Positions 54,221 through 63,872 of a DNA stretch of 64,000 nt are shown here, in pieces. The position numbers and the translations under genes were made by a program. Numbering within the stretch: position 1 is the first letter of the stretch; every line of letters starts with the position of its first letter. The DNA lies in contig NZ_CP127039.1 in NCBI RefSeq assembly GCF_030316605.1, positions 62,001-126,000 of the forward strand. Reading direction: 5' to 3'. The DNA is from Spiroplasma ixodetis Y32 (GTDB taxonomy: Bacteria > Bacillota_I > Bacilli_A > Mycoplasmatales > VBWQ01). The notes below the pieces were generated by a model. It saw only the letters and a list, made by a program, of their open reading frames with translations, ran no database searches and was not told the origin of the DNA.

Positions 54221-56389
54221 GTGTTTGGCCATTGCTTTAGTTTTAAAGCAAGTGGTTTTTTATTTTTGAAAGAAAAGAAAGAGAGGTTTAAAATTATTCT
54301 AGAGATAACGACAACAAATGTTTCAATAAGTGATATTGAAAATAAGATTAGAAAATTTAAAGAAAATTTAGAAATTTTTAAAAAAGAATTCACATTTTTC
54401 ATAAATGAAAGTGTTGAGGAACAGCGTAATTATAAACAAAGATATCAAGATATTTTATTAGAAGAAGAATTAGAAAATAGTAAATATGAAAAGGATTTAT
54501 CTTATAAAGAAGATGATTTAAAAAACTTAAAAAGTCATATTGAAGATTTAGCAAAAAGTAGGACTAATAATCAACTTAGAAATCAAACATTGGATGAAAA
54601 AATAGCAAAAGATCAAAAAGAATTAAAAAAAATAAGAAAAGAAATTAAAGCTTTGCAAAAAGATAAAGAAGAGTTTAAAGAAAAAATCACAAAGATAGAT
54701 AAAGAAACTTTTCAAGAAACTCAAAAAAATATTGAAGATTTCCAAGCTACTATGAGAACAAAAATAAAATATGTTGAAGTAGTATCAACCTTAATTGAAG
54801 TTAATTCAAGTGATGCAAACATACAAAAGCATTGAGATGCATTATGAATCGATTATAATAATAAAGTTAAAAATGCAAAAGAAAGAATTCAAATTTTAGA
54901 AACAAAAATTTCAAGTTATAAAAAACAAATTTTAGAAAATGAAAGTAGTATTAAAAAGCAAAAAAAAGAAATAATATTACTAACGCAAGAACAATTAAAG
55001 TTAGAAATTGATATAAAAAAAATTAAAGATAAAATTGAAAAAAATATAAAAGAAATAAGGAATAAATTAAGTGAAATTAATAATAAAATGAATAGTTGTT
55101 TTACTGAAAATAAATTGAATATAACCAAAAAGAGTAATGATATTATTAATTTATTTAATGAATTTAAAAATTTTAATGAAAAAATAAAAGAAGATTTTAA
55201 ATTTTTCATTACAATAAAAGAACAAGTAGATAAATTTTTAAGTGAATATTTTTTTATTAAAAACTCTAAAATTGAAAATTCTATATCAATAGTTGCTGAT
55301 TATGATGCTGCAATTAAAATTATTATCAAGAATTTCACTACTTTTTTTGGAGAAAATAAATATGGTGAACTTTTAAAAAGTATAAAACAGTTTAATAACT
55401 ATAAAGAAAGTAATGCTCAACAAGAATTACAACCATCAACTTCTAGTGATATCAGTATTGATATCAATAATGAAAATAATGGTAAATGCAAATTATTTGA
55501 TTTTGAAGAATTAAAATTAGAATTAGGATCAATAGTAAAAATGAATCTTAATTATTATAATTTTTTACAAGAATATAAAGCTCCATATTCTTATTTAATT
55601 TTTATTAAAGATGATAGTTTAAATGAAGGGAAGAATCAAAAAATAGCAAAAAACCTTTATTTTAATCCATTACTATTATTTGAAGATTGTAATGAAGAAG
55701 AACAAATGATTTTTAAAAAATTAAAAAATAAAATAGCAAAAAATAATAAAAAGAAAGTTCTTTTTAATGAAAACAAAAAATTTGCTTTATTATGTATTAG
55801 TGAAAATGATAGTTCTCAAAATCTTTTGTTTTTAATTGATTTTACAACATTAATTAAAATTCCTAAAAAGTTTATTCCATTAATGTATGATTATCAAAAA
55901 AATAATAATTTAAATCAAAAAATATGTAAAAAAATAGTTAATAATTTTGAACAAAAAAATAAAAAAGATTGTAAATTTATGTTTATAAAAGTTAGAGTAC
56001 AAAACAATAATATTAAAAATTATATTAAAAATTTAGATTTGTTATATGAAAAAATTTATCAACAAAAAGATCAATTACAAGAGTTAAAACATTTATTTTT
56101 TGAATTTAATGAATTTCTTGAATTAAATAAAAAACAGCAAATTATAAAAATAAGTGATTATGAAACGCAACAAACTAGCGAATTTCTTAAAGAAAATGAT
56201 TTTGTATATAAAATGGTAAAAGAAATATCTAATATTTTAGATATAACATTAAATTCGATAAATTCAGATTGTTTGATAGGAAATTCTAATAATGTATTAC
56301 AAATAGCAGATGTTGAATCAATAAACCAAGAAGTATCAGTTGGTCTAGTACTTTCTGAACAAAAGGTAGCATTTACAAATAATATATAA
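54221..56389 (+). CDS. Large coiled-coil protein of unknown function
   Basis: About 722 residues if started at GTG 54221; TTG 54269 (LKEKKERFK) is an alternative, and neither has a good ribosome site, so the 5' end may be lost. Residues from about 40 to 330 are Lys/Glu-rich with long heptad patterns (KEDDLKNLKSHIEDLAKS; DQKELKKIRKEIKALQKDK). From about 400 the text is globular-like (SYLIFIKDDSLNEG, LLFEDCNEEEQMI, FALLCISENDSSQNLLFLID). It ends LVLSEQKVAFTNNI. No signal peptide or Walker motif. It looks like the long coiled-coil ATPase-like or effector proteins of Spiroplasma but no family is claimed. Confidence 0.6.
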
Positions 56390-56570
56390 TCAAAAGTTTT
56401 AAACTTATAAATAATGCATATTTTCAAGATAATTTAATTATCTGGAATTTAAAATATTATTTACTTATTTTGTAATTTTTTATTTTATGATTTGAATTTA
56501 TAATTTACAAATTTTGTAAAATTAACGAAGAAAGATGTTTAATAATTAAGTTTTTTATATAAATTTTGAA

Positions 56571-56607
56571 CGGACTTCTCCCCACATGTACTTGTGGGGA
56601 GAAGTCC
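56571..56607. repeat. Solo IS1595-end hairpin
   Basis: A 37-bp palindrome: the start-side end of the IS (to TACTTGTGG) joined directly to its inner inverse (GGGGAGAAGTCC). No flanking 8-bp duplication is visible. It is explained by a deletion between the two TGTGG repeats that removes the transposase. Confidence 0.8.
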
Positions 56608-57219
56608 TATTCTTTAATTTGATCTATTGTTAATGCTTGAATTTGTGCTTTTGTAAATGCTGGTATTTGCTTTTCGGTAAATGCTGGTATTTGTGTTGTT
56701 GTATTGAATGCTCGAATTTCTTTTTTAGTTAATTTTAAAATATTTAAAATATCATTTCCATTAATTGTGATTGGTTCAGGAACAAAATCCTTTGCTTTAT
56801 CATTGTCTTTTCTTTCAAATATTATTAGTTTTCTTTTTTTAAGCTTTTTTCTTCAATATTTCTTTTGTCTGCTTCAGAAGTTCCTGACTCTTTATTTGAA
56901 TCTTCACTATTTTTTCTTATAATTTTTCTAGAACTTTTCCTTGTTTTTTTATCTTTCCTTTATTAGCATTTTTGGTAATCGTTGTTTTATTTTTTTAATT
57001 TAATATTTGTTTTTCCTTTTGCTCTCTTATTTCTATCGAGTAAAATTAATCCTTTTGTTCTTGTTTCTAGTTCTATTTGATTGTATATTAAATTTTTTTA
57101 TTGATGTTATGTCAAATGTATTGTTACAATCTATTTCATTATCAATTGACATAGTATTAGTACATTGCACTTTATTGTTAAAAAATGGTCCGATTAATAT
57201 TCATAATTTAAATCAATAA
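56607..57219 (-). pseudogene. Decayed gene with QI-type repeats
   Basis: On the minus strand a readable piece ends at 56607: VPEPITINGNDILNILKLTK followed by short units of the form QIPAFTEK, QIPAFTKA, QIQALTID, QIKE. Upstream pieces (SEDSNKESGTSEADKRNIEE; MSIDNEIDCNNTFDITSIKK) are in other frames with stops between them. It is Lys/Ser-rich and probably encoded a repeat-bearing surface or effector protein. At least two frameshifts are needed. Confidence 0.55.
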
Positions 57220-57880
57220 TTTGGATTAAAATATTTCATAATTTTTGTTCTTCTTTGAAAGTAAATAATTTTTTATTTACTTTCAAAACAAAACAATTTT
57301 TAAATTTTATTATTTTAAAATAAAAATATGATTGAATTAATTCTCTTTTGTTATTAGATTATCAATTTAAGAAAACTTGAAATAGCGCTGTCAAGAAAGA
57401 TGGATATTCAAAGTGAAATTTTATTAAGTTTTATAAATAATATTTGTAAATGTTAAATTGATAGCTATCAAGTTATTATTTAGTTTGCGATGAGTTTAAT
57501 ATTGATTAATTTTTTTAAAATATATTGCTGTTTATAATCATATTAGTACTTAATATACTAGTTAAAGTTAGTATTACTAAATACTTAATTCTTTTTTATT
57601 TTCTTACTAGATTTAATCTATTTAATCTGTCAAAATCTTTATTTTAAATTATAAAACTTTAAAATAATTTTTCATGAAATAACTCTTGGAAATTATTAAA
57701 GTTTTTCATATTTTTTAGGCAGTTTTTTTTAAATTCAAAATTTTGTTCATAAATTTTTTGTAAAACTAAGTATCAATAGCGTTAATATTTAAAAGTAATA
57801 AAAAAGAGATTTAATAATTAAATTTTTTGTTAAAAATTATCATATAATTAACAATGAACATTTTAATTATGGAGAAAAAT
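57220..57880. other. Intergenic region with one palindrome
   Basis: No gene is seen. A perfect 14-bp stem TTGAAAGTAAATAA and its inverse around TTTT lies at 57255-57286 and may be a terminator. The rest is low-complexity AT-rich DNA with scattered short palindromes. Confidence 0.5.
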
Positions 57881-58894
57881 ATGAATAAGGATATGTATTT
57901 AATTAGAGCAGTAGAAATGGCAACAATTGCTGCTTATAAATTTATTGGTCGTAAAAATAAGAATGCTGTTGACTTTGCTGCTGTTGAAGCAATGACAATT
58001 ATGTTAGATAATGTCCCTATTAAATGTCGTATTATCGTTGGTGAAGGTGAGTTAGATCAAGCACTAATGTTATTTGTTAATCAAGAGTTAGGAAAAGGAA
58101 AAACTTTAACTTATGATTTAGCAGTTGATCCAGTAGAAGGTACTTATCCTGCTGCTTATAATATTGCTGGAAGTATTGCTTGTTTAGCAGCAGCAGCACC
58201 TAATACTATTTTAAAGTTACCAGAAATGTATATGGAAAAATTATTTGTTGGACCCGATTTACAAGATGCTATTAACAATGAAGATGATTTTATTACTAAT
58301 ATTAAAACTATGCAAAAGATGAAAAAACATAATGATTTAATTGGTATTATTTTAGATAAACCAAGACATCAAAAAATAATTGAAAAGTTGCATGATTTAG
58401 GTATTATTGTTCGTTTAATTGGTGATGCTTATGTGCTTGCTGCTATTGATGTTATTAACAAGGAAGCAGATTTTGTTTATGGTATTGGTGGTGCTCCTGA
58501 AGGGGCATTAATGGCAGCATTAGCATTAAGTGCTGGTGGCAATATTAAAATTAAGCTAATTTCCTATCAAACAATATGACCTACTGATGAAGATACTAAG
58601 AGTCGTGTTAACATTGAAGATATTGCTATTAAAAAATATAAATTATCATATAATAAATATTATTTTGCTAAAGATTTAGTAAATGATGAAAATGTCCGTT
58701 TTGTTGCTACGGGTTTAACAGCAGGTGGTAGTTTAAAAGCAATTAAATATTATTATGGTACATATTATTTAAATACTTTTTTTGTATCACATGGTGTTGT
58801 TAGAAATATGGAAGTTACTTATAGTGTTAGTCAGGTTAATAAACTATTGCTAAGTGTTGAAAAAATTATGAAAATATATAATAAATATGTTTAA
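57881..58894 (+). CDS. glpX: Class II fructose-1,6-bisphosphatase
   Basis: 337 residues from ATG 57881, which follows GGAG; an in-frame start 27 nt upstream is less well placed. KNAVDFAAVEAM, IVGEGELDQ (metal Glu), VDPVEGT (metal Asp and Glu), YMEKLFVGP, and GGAPEGALMAAL mark GlpX. It removes the 1-phosphate of fructose-1,6-bisphosphate. GRGDKN is GRKNKN and EAPML is QALML here, so some normally conserved residues differ. It is followed by a GNAT gene 21 bp downstream. Confidence 0.88.
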
Positions 58895-58915
58895 AAATAT
58901 TTAAAGGAGAAAATT

Positions 58916-59488
58916 ATGAATGATATTGATCGTTTACCTGCTATCCCAGTTTTAGAAAGTCAACGTTTAAAACTACGACCTATTACTTTAAATGATGCAC
59001 AAGCATTATTTAATTATGCGAAGAATGAAAATATGACAAAATATGTACCGTGAAAAGCTCATAAAAATATTAATGATAGTATTGGTTTTATTAATTCTTT
59101 ATTACAAGAATATAAACAATTAAATTCTTTAATGTGAGCACTGCAATTAAAAGATGATAAAACTAATACGATGATTGGTACTTGTGGTTTTATTAGATAT
59201 TTTGCTCACACTAAATGTTTGGAAATAGGTTATGCTTTTAATCCAAAAGAGTGGGGTAAAGGTTATGCCAAAGAGGCATTGTTAACTGCTATTAAGTATG
59301 GATTTGAAAATACTAATAGTATTAGAATTGAAGGTAGTTGTGTTAAAGAAAATATTGCTTCAGCGAAAACAATGGAAAGTGTTGGTATGAAGTTTGAAGG
59401 AATTTCTCGTAGTAATTTTATTAAAGATGGTAAGGTTAGTGATTGTAAAATATTTAGTATTATTCGTAGTGAGTATTTTAAAAAATAA
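58916..59488 (+). CDS. GNAT acetyltransferase (RimJ/RimL-like)
   Basis: 190 residues. VLESQRLKLRPITLNDAQAL at the start, TMIGTCGFIRY, LEIGYAFNPKEWGKGYAKEA (acetyl-CoA pyrophosphate loop) and SCVKENIASAKTMESVGMKF are the usual features of the RimJ/RimL type. The substrate is likely an amine or protein N-terminus. ATG follows AAAGGAG. TGA is Trp in YVPWKAH and LMWAL. Cotranscribed with glpX. Confidence 0.88.
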
Positions 59489-59599
59489 AGTTTTTTTTAA
59501 AAAAAGTAGGATTATAGAAGTTTTTTTGCAATAATAATTACTAAGGAATTTATTGGGGCACTTTACAATTATATTTAACTTTGATATTATTTAGTTGTC

Positions 59600-59740
59600 T
59601 TTATTAGGCAAAGATTTTTACACAAAAATGACAGAGGAGTAAGATCTTAGGAAAAAATCTTTAGATTTTAGTCCCTGAACGGTAAAAAGGTATCCGTTAT
59701 AATTCCTTTAAAAAAGAGACTTTTGTCTCTTTTTATTTTA
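59600..59740 (+). ncRNA. Candidate tracrRNA of a type II CRISPR system
   Basis: Directly upstream of the cas9 remnant and on the same strand. AAAAAGGTATCCGTTAT (59684-59700) closely follows the nexus AAGGCTAGTCCGTTAT of known type II tracrRNAs. A rho-independent terminator (stem AAAAAGAGAC/GTCTCTTTTT at 59711-59734) ends it. The 5' limit and the anti-repeat are not certain because no repeat array is in the window to pair with it. Confidence 0.55.
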
Positions 59741-59795
59741 CATTTTATTGTGTACAATAATTTTGATAACAATAATTTCTAGGAGGTTCAAACTA

Positions 59796-60971
59796 ATGAA
59801 TACTAAAAAATATTATTTGGGTTTAGATTTAGGAATTTCATCAGTTGGATGAGCAGTTATAGCAGAAGAAAATAAAGATTATTATATTGATGATTTTGGT
59901 GTAAGATTATTTGAATGTTCAGAAAATGCCAAAGATGGTAGAACTAATGCTGAACAAAGAAGAGGATTTAGAGGTTCTAGAAGACTAATTCGTAGAAGAA
60001 AGCAAAGAATAAATGATTTAAAAAGATTTTTACAAGTTAAGGATATTATTTAAATTGAAGAAATAAATAATTTTTTTAAAAATTTTAAAATTACTAATAA
60101 TATTAAATATGATCAAACAAAATATTTTAATCCTTATGTTATTTGAGTAAAAGGATTAACATCAAAGTTAACACCACAAGAATTAGCAGTAGCATTAATA
60201 AATATTGCTAATCATCGTGGATATAATGATAAATTTTCTTTTAAAAAAAATGAAAATGATAAAGAAAGTAAATTAGATAGCTCAATTAATAAGGCAACAA
60301 ATCTTGCAAAAACTTATTGTACTATTGCTCAAGCAATTATTTTTGATGCAAGTTTTAAGCATGAAACTAATGATAATACTTTAGGATTAATTCATAATAA
60401 AGTTAAAAGTAGAAAGATATTAATTGATACAGATAATAAAAAAAGATAGATAGTAAAGATTTTAATTATCGTTATTTATTTGCTCGTGAAGATTATAAAA
60501 AAGAATTAGAAATGATATTAAAAACTCAAGCAAAATTTTATGATCAATTAACGAAAGAAGTTAATGATAATATTATTAATGATATTATTCTAAGACAAAG
60601 AGATTTTGAAGATGGTCCTGGTCCAAAAGATGAAGTACAACGCAATAAATGAAAAACAAAAATGAAAAAAACATCGTTTGTTTGAACCATTTTTAGCAAC
60701 TGAAGGTAATTGTACTTTTTATCGTCAGGAAAAAAGAGGGTATCCGCTGTACTTTAACATTTGAAATATTTCAAATGGTATCTGCGCTTTCAACTTTTAC
60801 TGTTAAATATTTAGAAAAAAGGAAATTATTGCTCTTATAAACGTTATTTTTAAAGAAATTAAGGAGGGTAATATATTAGATAAAACTAAGTTAAAAAAAA
60901 TTATTATTGAAGTTTCTTCTACTATTGATAAAAAAACTTTGGGAGATTGTCAAAAATCCGGAATAAATTAA
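59796..60971 (+). pseudogene. cas9: Truncated, decayed Cas9
   Basis: After AGGAGG the frame opens with the RuvC-I motif YLGLDLGISSVGWAV and the arginine-rich bridge helix NAEQRRGFRGSRRLIRRRKQ. TAA interrupts at 60051; the same frame continues with KGLTSKLTPQELAVALINIA and NHRGY, stops at 60447, then +1 text YRYLFAREDYKKELEMIL, RQRDFEDGPG, later GNCTFYRQEKRGY and FEIFQMVSALSTF. Nothing of the HNH, RuvC-II/III or PAM-interacting parts is seen, so the 3' two-thirds is gone. No cas1, cas2 or repeats lie nearby. Confidence 0.9.
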
Positions 60972-61269
60972 TTCATATCGTCTTATTATATTTTAGACAA
61001 GAAATAATTTGGATTTTTATGAAATTGTATTTAAATAATATAATTTTTTTAAATTTATTGCAACTAAAATACTTATTTTTAAAAATTACTAAAAAATTAA
61101 AAAATAAATTTAATATTTATACACAACAAAAATTCTTATTAAAACCATTTAATAAGTTTTATTCTATTTTGATTTTTTAAAAAAAAGTTAAATTTTAATT
61201 TATAATAATTGTATTTCTGTATTTATCTTATTACATTTAAAAATAACCATTTTAATATAAATTAAAATA
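60972..61269. other. Residual AT-rich DNA between cas9 remnant and IS
   Basis: Short open stretches (for example near 60990-61180) may be leftover of the cas9 3' region, but I cannot identify any motif. No other gene or signal is supported. Confidence 0.4.
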
Positions 61270-62210
61270 GGCTTTTCTCCCTTTATGTACTATTTTTAAA
61301 TTTTATCACATAAATGTTGAGAAAAGCCTATCTACGGACTTCTCCCCACATTTTTAAATGAAACATAGTATTACAGTTTCAAAAGTAGGTATCTTGTTGA
61401 ATTTATATGCAGCTTCTTTGGCATATAAATGAACATGATGTTTTGCAACTTTGATATGTGTTTTAAATGTTCTTCGTATATGTTTTCATACTGATTCAAT
61501 TTGATTGGTATTTACGCCAATTTCTGAAACATAACCATCTTGATGGTTAACTGTTTTGTGATTAGGGAAAAGTGATTTGAAATCACGATATCCTTTTCAA
61601 GAATCAGTATGTACATCACACTTTGAAGAAATATGGTTTCTTGCAAACTGCAAAAGATTTTTACTTTTTGCGTTTTTGATTACTTTCACAATTAAATTAT
61701 TGGTTGTTTTTTCATAAATCCCAACAATTAATGTTTTATTTATCAAAGATCTTCCTTGTTTTTTAAAACCCATATGTGAAAGATAAATTTCATCCATTTG
61801 CACTATGCCCTCAACAATAAATTGATGTTCTTGTTTGGCAATACGATTTCTGATTTCATGACCCATTCTTCAAGCAGTTTTCAAAGTCACACCCAATTCT
61901 TTTGCAACATCAGTTGATGTAATTCCATGTTTGGTGTTTATTCATCTAAAGATGAGATAAAATCAAAATCTCAAAGGTGTTTGTGACTTGTAAAAAATGG
62001 TTCCATGAAGAATACTAAATGTTTGATGACATTTCAAACATCTTATTCTTCTTAAATTAGAAGTATTCAAACTTGTTCAAGAACACATGATACATTTGTT
62101 TTTCTTCAAACTTGCTATATATTTTAAACAATCCTGTTCTGTTTGAAAAGCATTGTTGAACTCATTCAATTTCATTGTTTCCTCCACAAGTACATGTGGG
62201 GAGAAGCCCG
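61270..62210 (-). mobile_element. IS1595-family element, copy 13 (no clear target duplication)
   Basis: 941 bp. Flanks TTAAAATA and TTAAATTT share only part of their bases. The adjoining UPF0236-like gene has no remainder on the other side. The start-side end carries GAAGCCCG in place of GAAGTCCG. Confidence 0.9.
61354..62175 (-). CDS. IS1595-family transposase
   Basis: 273 residues with M130I next to the first catalytic Asp (DEIYLS) and K218E, the latter shared with copy 6. Otherwise consensus. Confidence 0.9.
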
Positions 62211-63075
62211 TTAAATTTTTACAGTGATTATATTCTTTTAAATATTTTCCTTTATTTCCAGCCATTATACCAAGATATAATGTTCTAATTAAATGGAATT
62301 TATCTAAAACAAACTGTGTACCTAAATAATCTGCTACATCTTTAATTTATCCTGCACTATCACCACAAATAATAATTTTGGCTTGCTCAATATTTTCATA
62401 AAATTTTTGACAATGCTCTTTAACAAATTCAGCAGTCTTTTTAACTCCAATTGCTGTTTTTGTTTGTCTAATAATTGCTTTTACTTTTTTATTTTGTACT
62501 TTGTGATTAATATTATCTGTATATGTTACTATTAATCGCATAGAATGTTTTATACCCTTACGTTTAAAATTTCAAAATTTTCGATGACCATCATCAATTG
62601 CTACAAAAATAGGTTGATTTTTTTCTAATTTTACTTTTACTGGATTTGCTTCAATTACTTCTAAATTTTTAAAAACTCTATGAACACTACTAACACTAAT
62701 ACCTGCTTTTTTACAAATAGCACAAATATCATGATATCTTTTTTCATCAGCAAAATATTCAATAATAGTTTGTTCAATATCTTCACCAATTCTTTTATAT
62801 TTAGGTAATTCTAGTCATTCATCAACTAAACAAACACGAACTCATTTTTGTAATTTTTCATCAAAATATTCATAAATTCTTCTTTTATAAGTTACTAATC
62901 CATACATTATTTTTCTTGTTCGATATTGATAATCAACAATTTTATATTTATTTTTATCTCTTGTATTTTTTATTCTTCAATCTCATTTTTCTCATTTCTT
63001 TGTTATATGTTCTAAAACTAATTTATCAATTTTTGCACTTTGTTCTCTAAAATTTCATTTATAATTAAAATTCAC
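62211..63075 (-). pseudogene. UPF0236 / Mbov_0401-like ICE-associated transposase-like protein, broken
   Basis: Start GTG 63075 follows GGAGAAG. NFNYKWNFREQSAKIDKLVL, TRKIMYGLVTYKRRIYEYFDE, GISVSSVHRVFKNLEV, FVAIDDGHRKFWNFKRKG, IIICGDSAG and GTQFVLDKFHLIRTL are features of the UPF0236 (ISLre2-like) family, known in mycoplasma ICEs as Mbov_0401. An in-frame TAA at 62347 follows GDSAG, and the C-terminus is lost at the IS1595 junction. Catalytic-type Asp residues (AIDDG, GDSAG, LDKFH) are visible. Confidence 0.8.
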
Positions 63076-63185
63076 ATTTACTTCTCCTAACTATTTTAAA
63101 AAAATCTAAATTTATTGTAAATATATTTAAAAAGTTAATTTACTTAATTATTATATAAATATATAAGTGTTATTTTAAATAAAAT

Positions 63186-63842
63186 AAAAAATATTTTAAA
63201 AAATGCTTTCATATTTAAAATATAATAAACGATTTCAATATAATTAATAGTATATAGGTATCATAAAATAAACACCTTTAATTTAGGCGTTATTTTGCAT
63301 TTAAAAGCATACTTGTAAAAATAATGAAAAATAGTACAATTTATAAGTAAAATCAAGGGAAAAAGGAGAGTTTATGGAGAAAAAGGAGTTAATGAAATTA
63401 GTATCTGAAAAAACTAATTTTTATTTAGAACACGTAGAATTAGTTTTTGATGCTATCTTTGAAGAAATTAAATATCAAAATAAACAAGAAAAATCAGTAA
63501 ATATAAAAGAAATTGCAAATTTTAAAATCGTTAAGGTTCAACCAAAAAATAGAAGAAATAAAAAAAATAATAAAATAATAAAAGTAAAACCTTATAATAT
63601 TATTAGGTTTGAACCAACAGAAACTTATTTAAAAGAAATCAAAAAATATTGAAATGAAAAAGAAATGGAAGTGTCAAAATATGAAAACATGAATAAAAAC
63701 AAATTTAAGTAAAATAACATTAGCGTTAGCACTAACTGGTGCTACAACTGGAACAATTGGTTTAATAATTGGTTCAATAGCACATCATAAAACAAATGAA
63801 TTATCTTATTATTTAGATTATGATTATGAAGCGCACTGGGGG
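63186..63842 (+). repeat. Duplicated module, copy B
   Basis: Nearly identical to 947-1602. The sequence before 63186 shows the empty site into which IS1595 copy 1 inserted in copy A (one copy of AAAAAATA). Confidence 0.9.
63374..63712 (+). CDS. HU-like DNA-binding protein, divergent (second copy)
   Basis: 112 residues, predicted protein identical to the 1132 gene product. ATG follows AAAAAGGAGA. The next gene overlaps its end by 32 bases. Both copies are intact, which argues that the module is kept or was recently duplicated. Confidence 0.7.
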
Positions 63843-63872
63843 GGCTTCTATTTGAGCAACCCAAGTAAGTAA
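63681..63872 (+). CDS. Small membrane or exported protein with a G7 tract (second copy)
   Basis: 63 residues (MKTWIKTNLSKITLAL), same first 20 residues as the 1439 product, then divergent (LSYYLDYDYEAHWGG). The G7 run is again in the WGG codons. With six G the frame would extend to 63912 and read WGASIWATQVSK, similar to WGARTTIW in the other copy. It overlaps the end of the convergent gene at 63848. Confidence 0.55.
63838..63844 (+). repeat. Homopolymeric G7 tract (second copy)
   Basis: Seven G at the same codons as in the 1439 gene. Confidence 0.7.

Noticed and set aside
56704..57219. Plus-strand hydrophobic frames in 56.7-57.2 kb
   Set aside because: They are the complement of Lys-rich text of the decayed minus-strand gene; poly-Phe/Leu composition is what such antisense frames give.
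59500..59800. CRISPR repeat-spacer array beside cas9
   Set aside because: No unit of 30-40 bases is repeated at regular spacing here or elsewhere in the window.
60735..60760. Second tracrRNA-like nexus GGGTATCCGCTGTA
   Set aside because: It lies in text that reads as Cas9 protein (YRQEKRGY), so it is coding remnant.
60759..60776. Palindrome ATTTGAAATATTTCAAAT as an operator
   Set aside because: It encodes the Cas9-like FEIFQ segment; no promoter or gene start is near.
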